Source: Acidobacteriota bacterium
GTDB lineage: Bacteria > Acidobacteriota > Aminicenantia > UBA2199
Assembly (NCBI GenBank): GCA_021817755.1
Contig: JAKAGC010000047.1
Coordinates: 1-12,505, forward strand
DNA: 12,505 nt
Reading direction: 5' to 3'
Numbering within the stretch: the stretch's first letter is position 1; the number at the start of each line of letters is the position of its first letter. This document shows, piece by piece, positions 6,420-12,505 of this stretch. The notes beneath the pieces are model-generated. The model was not told the origin of the DNA, made no database searches, and saw only the letters and a list, made by a program, of their open reading frames with translations. A program made the position numbers and the translations under genes.

Positions 6420-6986
6420 ATGGTTGAGAAGAAGTTTATCGGAGCCCAGGAATTATTAGAAGATTCGATTCGATTGGGTATCCAGGTTTATAAAAGCGGT
6501 TTTAGGCCGAATTTTATTGTTGGAATATGGAGAGGCGGCACACCTGTGGGTATTGCAGTCCAGGAATTACTGGATTTTTTCGGTGTTCGGACTGACCATA
6601 TTGCGATTAGAACGTCATCTTATACGGGAATCAATGAGAGAAGCAAAGAAATCCAGGTTCATGGACTTGGATATATTGAACGGAATATTTCTTCGGAAGA
6701 TTCGTTGCTTATCGTGGATGATGTGTATGACAGCGGGTTGAGTATCCAGGCGGTTGTGGATACGCTGAAACTTAGATCACGGAAAAATACACCTCATGAT
6801 ATTCGTATCGCAACAGTGTTTTATAAACCAAAAAATAACAGAACACAGCATGCACCTGATTTCTTTGTTCATGAAACGGACCGTTGGCTTGTATTTCCAC
6901 ATGAACTGGATGGACTTGCTGCTGAGGAAATAAAACGGTTTAAGCCGGAGATATCGGCTTTGATCGAAGGAGTAACAGAATTATGA
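6420..6986 (+). CDS. Purine-type phosphoribosyltransferase (hypoxanthine/guanine/xanthine)
   Basis: A 188-residue type I phosphoribosyltransferase that would combine a purine base with PRPP to give the nucleoside monophosphate. The PRPP loop LLIVDDVYDSGLS (96-108) matches the family signature VDDV.D(T/S)G. WRGG (37-40) is the pyrophosphate loop. YKPKNN (135-140) followed by DRWLVFPHEL (153-162) resembles the xanthine-guanine/hypoxanthine PRTase C-terminus (KP...PDfyv.et..WivFPWE), where the Trp/Phe stack on the base. Exact base choice cannot be read from sequence. The gene ends in an ATGA overlap with the adenosine deaminase gene, indicating coupled translation, which fits a purine salvage role. 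No purine nucleoside phosphorylase gene is nearby. Confidence 0.85.
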   Translation: MVEKKFIGAQELLEDSIRLGIQVYKSGFRPNFIVGIWRGGTPVGIAVQELLDFFGVRTDHIAIRTSSYTGINERSKEIQVHGLGYIERNISSEDSLLIVDDVYDSGLSIQAVVDTLKLRSRKNTPHDIRIATVFYKPKNNRTQHAPDFFVHETDRWLVFPHELDGLAAEEIKRFKPEISALIEGVTEL

Positions 6987-8197
6987 ATATAACACGAGAA
7001 TTTATACAAAAAATACCGAAGAGCGATCTTCACCTTCATCTTGACGGATCACTAAGAATCTCCACCCTTATCGATCTTGCAAAAGAGAATGAGATTGCAC
7101 TACCTGCATATACAGAAAAAGAATTAAAGGAAAAGGTCTTTAAGGAAAAATACGGGAATCTCGGGGAATACCTTGAGGGGTTCCATTATACGGGAGCAGT
7201 TCTTCAAACAGAATCCGCACTGGATCGAGTGGCTTATGAATTGGCTATTGATAATATCGAAGAAGGCGTCCGCTATATCGAAGTACGGTTTGCTCCGCAA
7301 TTGCACCAGCATAAACATCTTGGAATCGTTAATGTTTTGAAAGCGGTAAACCGTGGACTTTCTCGAGCCCAAAATGAATTCAACGCGACGGCTGGAGTAC
7401 AGAACAGCCAGGAACCTCCATTCTATTATGGGATTATCGTTTGTGCAATGCGAATGTTCGATTATGGATTTTCCGAGTATTTCGATGCGTTATTGGATGT
7501 ACATAAACATTCAGAGAGAAAATGGATATTTTCCCTGGCCTCACAGGAACTGGTAAAAGCGTCACTTGAAGCCCGGGACCGTTTTGATATTCCTGTTGTC
7601 GGATTTGATCTGGCAGGACAGGAAAAAGGCTACCCTGCGGTGGACCATAAACTGGCCTATGCACTGGCTCATAAAAACTTTTTAAAGAAAACAGTTCATG
7701 CAGGGGAAGCATTCGGCCCGGAATCGATTTTCCAGGCAATTACGGAATTGTATGCAGACCGGATTGGTCATGGGGTCCATCTTTTTAATGCGGAAATGAT
7801 TAAAAGCGAAGAAATTGAGGACAAACAAGGGTATGTGGAAAGTCTGGTTCAGTATATTGGAGACCGCAGAATAACATTAGAAGTATGTTTAACCTCCAAT
7901 ATGCAAACGATCCCTGATTTCGCGGAATTGAAAGACCATTCATTTGGGAAAATGCGTGAAGCAGGATTATCGGTGACTTTCTGTACGGATAATAGAACGG
8001 TTTCAAATACAACTGTAACAGATGAAATAATGAAGGCTGTGGAAACCTTTGACATTACGGTGAAGGAGTTAAAGAATTTTATTGCATACGGGTTTAAGCG
8101 TAACTTCTTCCCTGGTACTTATGTAGAAAAACGGAACTATGTCCGCCAGGTATTGGATGCATTTGAAGCGACAGAAAAATTATTCAAGAAAAAATAA
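6983..8197 (+). CDS. add: Adenosine deaminase
   Basis: A 404-residue zinc amidohydrolase converting adenosine (and deoxyadenosine) to inosine. Zinc ligands: H17 and H19 (HLHLDGS), H239 (VHAGE, with proton shuttle E242), D336 (CTDN). H263 in IGHGVH and CLTSNMQT (302-309) are the other family blocks. Two points are unusual. The residue after the zinc Asp is Asn337, where the common motif is TDDP; a TDNR form is, from memory, found in actinobacterial enzymes. The protein is also about 60 residues longer than typical, including a segment at roughly 126-147. The start overlaps the preceding gene's stop (ATGA at 6983-6986). Adenosine is the more likely substrate; related 6-aminopurine deaminases are the main alternative. 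Confidence 0.9.
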   Translation: MNITREFIQKIPKSDLHLHLDGSLRISTLIDLAKENEIALPAYTEKELKEKVFKEKYGNLGEYLEGFHYTGAVLQTESALDRVAYELAIDNIEEGVRYIEVRFAPQLHQHKHLGIVNVLKAVNRGLSRAQNEFNATAGVQNSQEPPFYYGIIVCAMRMFDYGFSEYFDALLDVHKHSERKWIFSLASQELVKASLEARDRFDIPVVGFDLAGQEKGYPAVDHKLAYALAHKNFLKKTVHAGEAFGPESIFQAITELYADRIGHGVHLFNAEMIKSEEIEDKQGYVESLVQYIGDRRITLEVCLTSNMQTIPDFAELKDHSFGKMREAGLSVTFCTDNRTVSNTTVTDEIMKAVETFDITVKELKNFIAYGFKRNFFPGTYVEKRNYVRQVLDAFEATEKLFKKK

Positions 8198-8242
8198 TCT
8201 CTTATAGCCGGGCATAGAATAGTAATAGCCGCGGTCGGGAGT

Positions 8243-8246
8243 GAGG
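8243..8246 (+). promoter_or_regulatory. Ribosome binding site deciding the ATG start of nupC
   Basis: GAGG lies 6 nt before the ATG at 8253. An in-frame GTG at 8241 overlaps this site and would add only MRIN to the protein, so the ATG is preferred. Confidence 0.65.
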
Positions 8247-8252
8247 ATAAAT

Positions 8253-9605
8253 ATGGATATCATTTCGATTTTGCGTGGAATAGGGGGGATGGTTTTAATA
8301 CTTGGAATAGCCTTTTTGTTTTCCAATAATCGGAAGAAAATAAATTGGAAACTGGTCATTGTGGGACTACTGCTCCAGATTGTGTTTGCCATTTTTATCA
8401 TTCATGGGAAAACATTTCAATCCTGGTTTATAGTATTGGGATTTCCTAAGATTGTAATTGATTGGATCGGGGGAGCAGTGATCTCCTTATTGGTGTTTAT
8501 CCAGGAAGGGGCCAAGTTTGTTTTCGGAGGATTGGCAATCAATCCTGGTACACCGGACAGTTTGGGATTCTTTTTCGCTTTCCAGGTACTTCCGACTGTG
8601 GTATTTTTCGCCGCTTTGACATCGGTTTTGTATTACCTGGGAATTCTTCAACTGGTAGTTCGAGGAATGGCCTATGTGATGGCACGATTAATGGGAACAA
8701 GTGGAGCTGAATCTTTGTCCAATGCAGCCAATATATTCCTTGGACAAACGGAAGCGCCAATTTTAATTCGACCGTTTATTGCAAGTATGACGAATTCAGA
8801 GCTGTTCACTATCATGGTAGGTGGAATGGCTACGGTTTCGGGGGGTGTAATGGCGAGCTATGTGCAGATGCTTGGAGTTGCAATGGCAGAAGTTCATAAA
8901 ATTCCTGTCAACCAGGCACAGATTCAATTCGCTGTTCACCTTTTAACTGCAAGTGTTATGGCAGCACCGGCGGCGCTGGTCATTTCGAAGATAATGTTCC
9001 CGGAAACGCTGGAACCGAAAACAAAGGGTACAGTAAAAGTAGTTGTTGAAAAAGATGCCTCGAATGTTATAGAAGCGGCAGCAAATGGAACAACCGAAGG
9101 TTTGAAATTGGCTCTCAATATCGGTGCTATGCTAGTGGTATTTATTGCCTTTATCTACCTCATCAATTACCTGCTTGGACAGTTTGGCGGCTTATTCGGG
9201 ATCAATGAATTCCTGAAAGCGAAATTCGGCCAACCGCTTTCCATGGAGTTAATATTAGGGGTGTTTTTTCAGTATATCGCTATCGGGATCGGTGTACCTG
9301 TGCAGGATGCGCTTCATTTTGGAAGCCTCTTTGGGACAAAAATTGTTCTTAATGAGTTCGTGGCCTATATTAAATTGACGGAAGTAATTAAAGCAGGTTA
9401 TCTGACTCAAAAGGGAATTGTAATGGCTTCTTTTGCCTTGTGTGGGTTTGCCAATTTTTCATCCATTGCCATCCAGTTGGGAGGGATCGGCTCTATGGCC
9501 CCTGACCGCAAAAAAGACATTGCAGCTTTGGGTCTAAAAACAGTTATTGCAGGGAGTTTAGCTACTCTTCTGACAGCAACTCTCGCAGGAATTTTGATTA
9601 ATTAA
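8253..9605 (+). CDS. nupC: Concentrative nucleoside transporter (CNT/NupC family)
   Basis: A 450-residue inner-membrane protein importing nucleosides with a cation gradient. It is hydrophobic along most of its length, with the family's order of domains: an N-terminal helical part, a gate domain and a C-terminal transport domain. Counted from the ATG, the signatures are GQTEAP (164-169), the CNT hallmark G-X-K-X3-NEFVAY (361-372), and a CGFANFSSI...GG segment (397-411). The hydrophilic stretch with KTKGTVKVVVEKD (about 256-268) is an intracellular or periplasmic loop. Whether Na+ or H+ is coupled cannot be stated firmly. It sits 55 bp after add and links the external nucleotidase to the cytoplasmic salvage enzymes. 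Confidence 0.93.
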   Translation: MDIISILRGIGGMVLILGIAFLFSNNRKKINWKLVIVGLLLQIVFAIFIIHGKTFQSWFIVLGFPKIVIDWIGGAVISLLVFIQEGAKFVFGGLAINPGTPDSLGFFFAFQVLPTVVFFAALTSVLYYLGILQLVVRGMAYVMARLMGTSGAESLSNAANIFLGQTEAPILIRPFIASMTNSELFTIMVGGMATVSGGVMASYVQMLGVAMAEVHKIPVNQAQIQFAVHLLTASVMAAPAALVISKIMFPETLEPKTKGTVKVVVEKDASNVIEAAANGTTEGLKLALNIGAMLVVFIAFIYLINYLLGQFGGLFGINEFLKAKFGQPLSMELILGVFFQYIAIGIGVPVQDALHFGSLFGTKIVLNEFVAYIKLTEVIKAGYLTQKGIVMASFALCGFANFSSIAIQLGGIGSMAPDRKKDIAALGLKTVIAGSLATLLTATLAGILIN

Positions 9606-9626
9606 AAAGAACGGAAGGTTATTAAA

Positions 9627-10244
9627 ATGAAACTAATAAAAGCGATTGTCTTGATCTTAACTATCGGAGTTATGTTTATTGCTCCGAGTTATGGTCAAAC
9701 ATCAGGAGATAAAATGAATACGTCGGGAACAGCGTTATTAATAGTTGATGTCCAGATGTTTTATTTTCCGGGAGGAGCACTGCCACTGGTGAACCCAGAG
9801 CCGGCAGCGTTAAAAGCAAAAACTCTATTGGAAAAATTCCGGGAAATGAAACTGCCTGTGATTCATATAAAACATAATTCTAAATCGGGTTCGGATATTC
9901 ATACCTATGTGCAACCGATAGATGGGGAAAAAGTCATCTTAAAGGATTATGCAAATAGCTTTAGAGGAACGGATTTACTGGAATATTTGATACAGAATAG
10001 AATCAAGCGGCTGATAATTTGTGGAATGCAGACGCATATGTGTGTAGAAGCAGCTACTCGGGCTGCTGTAGATTATGGCTTTGAATGTGTTGTAATCGAG
10101 GATGCATGTGCTACCCGCGATTTAAAATATAAAGATAAAGTAGTCAAAGCAGAAGATGTTCATTATTCGACATTGAGCGCTCTTGAAAGCTCATATGCAA
10201 AGGTAATGAATTTGGATGAGTTTTTAAAGAATCCCGGTTTTTAG
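9627..10244 (+). CDS. Isochorismatase-superfamily cysteine hydrolase with export signal
   Basis: A 205-residue amidohydrolase-type protein of the nicotinamidase/isochorismatase superfamily. The catalytic triad is visible: D41 (LLIVDVQ), K106 (VILKDYANSF) and C139 (GMQTHMCVEA), with the conserved block EDACATRD (158-165). The substrate is unknown; family members hydrolyse nicotinamide, ureidoacrylate, N-carbamoyl compounds and others. Residues 1-23 (MKLIKAIVLILTIGVMFIAPSYG) form a signal peptide, unusual for a family that is mostly cytoplasmic. A second ATG at 9714 (Met30), just before the domain, has its own AGGAG 5 nt upstream and would give a 176-residue cytoplasmic enzyme. The first start has GGAAGG (9613-9618) at 8 nt. 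The gene is 21 bp after nupC and likely in the same operon. Confidence 0.87.
   Translation: MKLIKAIVLILTIGVMFIAPSYGQTSGDKMNTSGTALLIVDVQMFYFPGGALPLVNPEPAALKAKTLLEKFREMKLPVIHIKHNSKSGSDIHTYVQPIDGEKVILKDYANSFRGTDLLEYLIQNRIKRLIICGMQTHMCVEAATRAAVDYGFECVVIEDACATRDLKYKDKVVKAEDVHYSTLSALESSYAKVMNLDEFLKNPGF
9704..9708 (+). promoter_or_regulatory. Internal ribosome binding site for a possible signal-less hydrolase form
   Basis: AGGAG lies inside the hydrolase gene, 5 nt before the in-frame ATG at 9714 (Met30), exactly between the signal peptide and the catalytic domain. Confidence 0.4.
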
Positions 10245-10315
10245 AAGAAAAGAAATATAACCGGGCCTGTTATAGAGTAGGATGCAATAATGATCCTAAG
10301 GAGGAAAATCATACC

Positions 10316-12079
10316 ATGAAAAGGTACAGACACTTATTACGGTTATTGTCGATTATTTTAGCAATTGTTGTATTGGTCGGTTTTACTTCATTTTGCGGGA
10401 AAGGCGATAAGTCCAAAGGGACTAATGCAGCCGATCAAAAAATGGAGCCGGAGGTAGATATGGCATTACAGAAACAGGCTGAAACATTCCTGGAAAAATA
10501 TCTGGCAGATTTTGAGAAAGCGTATGTCGCCCGTGCAACAACGGGTTGGGTGGCTGCCAATTCCGGGAAGAATGAAGATTTTAATGCGGCTGCAAAAGCA
10601 GAATTGGAATATAACCAATTACACAGCGATCCTCAACGGTTTGCAGAAATCGAGAAATTTATAGCTCAAAAAGATAAATTAAAGCCATTGACTGCCCGTT
10701 CACTTCAAGTGGCATGGCTTGGATTCAAGGGAAACCAATTACCGACAGATCTCCTGGAAAAGATGGCGAATATGTCTGCTGAAATTCAGCAAATCTTTAC
10801 CAATTTTCGTGGAAAAATCGATGGGAAAACATATAATGATAACGCCTTGATAGACTTAATGAAAAATGAAACAAAGTCTGCAAAACGTCAGAAAATATGG
10901 GAAGCCCAGAAACAAGTAGGAGAAGCGGTTGCAGCGAAATTAATCGCCCTGGCGAAAGTCCGGAATGAAAGTGCAGTAAAACTCGGATTTAAAAACTACT
11001 GGGATATGCAAATTCGTCTCCAGGAACATGATCCGGAACAATTAATGGCAATCTTCGACGATGTGGAAAAGAAAACAAATGAACCTTTCAAAGCGATGAA
11101 AGCGAAAATGGATGCAGAAATCGCAGCAAAATTGAAAGTGAAACCGGAAGAATTGATGCCGTGGCATTATGAAGATCCTTTCTTCCAGAAAGTTCCTCCT
11201 TCAGATAAGGTTGACCTGGATGAATTCTATCAAAACAAGAAAAAAGAAGAAATAGTGGAAATTGCAAGGAAATTCTACAGTGATATCGATTTACCGATCG
11301 ACGATATTATTGCAGCATCAGATATCTATGAAAGAGAAGGAAAACAGCAGCATGCTTTCTGTACTTCCTTAACTCTCAAGGGCGACGCTCATGCTCAGCT
11401 CAATATTAAGCCGACTGCGGAATGGATGGATACAACGCTTCATGAAATGGGACATGGTATTTATTATAAATATGCAGATCTCTCCCTTCCTATAAATTTA
11501 AGAGATGCTGCCCATCCCTTCACAACAGAAGCTATCGCAATGTTATTCGGTGCGTTGAGCAAGAATCCTACCTGGATGATTGCTTATGCATCTGCTGATC
11601 CGAACCGAGTAAAAGAAGTAGAAGGTGCAATTCTTGAGCAGCGCCGCCGTGAACAGTTGATATTTGCTCGCTGGACACTGGTAATGCTGAATTTTGAAAA
11701 GGCCCTTTATGAAAATCCGGATCAGGACTTAAACACATTGTGGTGGGATATGGTAGAACGCTACCAGATGTTGAAACGTCCCCCGAAACGAAATGCAGCA
11801 GATTGGGCTTCAAAAATCCATTTTGCGATTGCCCCGGTATATTATCATAACTATATGTTAGGAGAACTCTTTTCAGCTCAATTAAGATCCTCCCTGGTAA
11901 AATTGGCTAATCATCAGGGCCCGACTTATACGCTTAATTATGGTCAGCATAAAGAGTTTGGAAAATTCTTAAAGGAAAAAGTGTTTGCTCCAGGTATGAC
12001 GTTCCCATGGCCGGAATTCGTAAAATATGCTACGGGTGAACCGTTAAATGCTACATATTTTGCCGAAGAATTAAAATAA
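10316..12079 (+). CDS. Exported M2 (angiotensin-converting-enzyme-like) zinc peptidase
   Basis: A 587-residue peptidyl-dipeptidase-type metallopeptidase. Residues 1-27 are a basic-hydrophobic export signal ending in FTSFCG; the Cys27 might be lipidated, but Phe at -1 makes the lipobox non-standard. The zinc site is HEMGH (376-380), with the third ligand E405 in TTEAIA 29 residues after H376, close to the 28 of human ACE. H502 in KIHFAIAP corresponds to ACE H513. In the following YYHNYMLGEL (509-518), His511 and Asn512 stand where ACE has R522 (chloride) and Y523, with a Tyr one residue later, so chloride dependence is doubtful. AAGGAGG (10298-10304) lies 11 nt before the ATG, and a small hairpin AGGAT/ATCCT (10279-10297) precedes it. 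The gene follows the hydrolase by 71 bp and ends at a strong terminator. Likely role: extracytoplasmic peptide degradation. Confidence 0.9.
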   Translation: MKRYRHLLRLLSIILAIVVLVGFTSFCGKGDKSKGTNAADQKMEPEVDMALQKQAETFLEKYLADFEKAYVARATTGWVAANSGKNEDFNAAAKAELEYNQLHSDPQRFAEIEKFIAQKDKLKPLTARSLQVAWLGFKGNQLPTDLLEKMANMSAEIQQIFTNFRGKIDGKTYNDNALIDLMKNETKSAKRQKIWEAQKQVGEAVAAKLIALAKVRNESAVKLGFKNYWDMQIRLQEHDPEQLMAIFDDVEKKTNEPFKAMKAKMDAEIAAKLKVKPEELMPWHYEDPFFQKVPPSDKVDLDEFYQNKKKEEIVEIARKFYSDIDLPIDDIIAASDIYEREGKQQHAFCTSLTLKGDAHAQLNIKPTAEWMDTTLHEMGHGIYYKYADLSLPINLRDAAHPFTTEAIAMLFGALSKNPTWMIAYASADPNRVKEVEGAILEQRRREQLIFARWTLVMLNFEKALYENPDQDLNTLWWDMVERYQMLKRPPKRNAADWASKIHFAIAPVYYHNYMLGELFSAQLRSSLVKLANHQGPTYTLNYGQHKEFGKFLKEKVFAPGMTFPWPEFVKYATGEPLNATYFAEELK

Positions 12080-12107
12080 CTTATTATAAATCTCTTCTTT
12101 TAATTTT

Positions 12108-12136
12108 GGGGAGCAGTAATGCTCCCCTTTTTTTTT
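12108..12136 (+). terminator. Rho-independent terminator after the M2 peptidase gene
   Basis: GGGGAGCA (12108-12115) pairs perfectly with TGCTCCCC (12120-12127), an 8-bp G+C-rich stem with GTAA loop, followed by nine T (12128-12136). It is the only convincing intrinsic terminator in the window and lies 28 bp after the stop codon. Confidence 0.93.
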
Positions 12137-12318
12137 ATATGAAGTAAATATGAATTTTATTTTGTAATCTTTTAAATTAGTATTTTTCTCCTCAATAACA
12201 CAGAATGAAGAATAGTGAGGAAGAGTGGGAAGGCAATTTCATTTTTTATTAAAACTATAAACAAAAGGTTACGTATATTGGTTTTTAAAGTTATAAATAA
12301 ATGAGGAGGATTATAGGA
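12137..12318. other. A+T-rich intergenic region without a recognisable gene
   Basis: Between the terminator and the last gene there is no ORF with gene-like features. It holds an imperfect 17-bp direct repeat (12249-12265 and 12285-12301, 14 of 17 identical, 36 bp apart) and a weak TCCTCA/TGAGGA inverted repeat (12189-12221). No good sigma-70 promoter with correct spacing was found, although the next gene must be transcribed from here. Confidence 0.5.
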
Positions 12319-12505
12319 ATGAAGTGTATGAAAATGTTAAGAATCCCGATATTGATCGGGGTGATTTTTTCTTTTCTGTTTCTATCCGGTTGGGTTATGG
12401 GTGTTTCGCCTGTAAAGAAAAACCAGGATACAGTTTTAAAAGTAATGGAAGAAGAACTGGCTCGGAATATGAATATCTTAAAAGAAAAGGGTACACCGGC
12501 ACCTT
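12319..12505 (+). CDS. Probable exported TldD/PmbA-related protein (3' partial)
   Basis: Only about 62 residues are in the window. GAGGAGGA (12303-12310) lies 8 nt before the ATG, a strong start. Residues 1-28 (MKCMKMLRIPILIGVIFSFL then FLSGWVMG) are an export signal. The mature start, DTVLKVMEEELARNMNILKE followed by KGTPAP, resembles the beginning of the secreted TldD-related metallopeptidase-like proteins I recall from Acidobacteriota and similar phyla, which read roughly VL.AM.DELARSM..L...G...PYF. The active-site HEXXXH of TldD would lie far downstream, outside the window, so the call rests on this N-terminal pattern. It is a separate transcription unit after the terminator. Confidence 0.55.
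   Translation, partial: MKCMKMLRIPILIGVIFSFLFLSGWVMGVSPVKKNQDTVLKVMEEELARNMNILKEKGTPAP

Noticed and set aside
7434..7739. Antisense reading frame inside the adenosine deaminase gene
   Set aside because: It is a shadow of the strongly supported add gene on the other strand, with no ribosome site or recognisable protein pattern. Similar antisense frames elsewhere in the window were dropped for the same reason.
8462..8710. Alternative-frame plus-strand reading inside nupC
   Set aside because: Its translation is low-complexity and Gly/Arg/Ser-rich, and it lies wholly within the conserved transporter gene.

Overview
The window looks like a chromosomal segment of a Gram-negative, probably anaerobic or heterotrophic bacterium of moderate-to-low G+C (about 40% by eye). 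Several products carry N-terminal export signals. The combination of a secreted M2 (ACE-like) peptidase, a probable exported TldD/PmbA-related protein, an AmgK-like sugar kinase and an AAA-like/PD-(D/E)XK protein reminds me of Acidobacteriota, perhaps Candidatus Aminicenantes. That placement is recall and inference, not something the sequence proves.

Left part (1-2664): the 3' end of an AAA-like ATPase with a C-terminal PD-(D/E)XK nuclease-like domain; then a promoter with a hairpin leader and a stand-alone aminoglycoside-phosphotransferase-fold kinase resembling AmgK (cell-wall sugar recycling); then a visibly more A+T-rich HEPN/MNT nucleotidyltransferase pair, whose second gene very probably starts at a TTG inside the first.

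Middle (2736-9605): the core of the window. A perfect-consensus sigma-70 promoter (TTGACA-N17-TATAAT) drives a tightly packed nucleoside-scavenging operon. Its genes are a 70-residue protein of unknown function, an exported UshA-type 5'-nucleotidase with an extra degenerate C-terminal domain, thymidine kinase, uridine kinase, a purine-type phosphoribosyltransferase, adenosine deaminase and a concentrative nucleoside transporter (NupC/CNT). Read together: nucleotides are dephosphorylated outside the cytoplasm, the nucleosides are imported by NupC, pyrimidine nucleosides are rephosphorylated by the two kinases, adenosine is deaminated to inosine, and free purine bases are recovered by the phosphoribosyltransferase. 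No purine nucleoside phosphorylase, which would link inosine to hypoxanthine, is present in the window.

Right part (9627-12505): a cysteine hydrolase of the isochorismatase superfamily follows NupC by 21 bp. It has an export signal and a second, well-placed internal start that would give a cytoplasmic form. Next comes a large exported M2 zinc peptidase, ended by a strong intrinsic terminator (12108-12136). No convincing terminator is visible between 2839 and 12079, so one transcript of about 9.3 kb is possible. After a 239-bp gap a new gene begins, probably encoding an exported TldD-related protein, and runs off the window. No tRNA, rRNA, insertion sequence or CRISPR array was seen, and no gap between genes exceeds 300 bp. 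I found no wholly new system. The unusual points are the duplicated nucleotidase domain, the small ORF stacked on it, the dual-start hydrolase and the HEPN/MNT pair that lacks the usual HEPN RNase motif.
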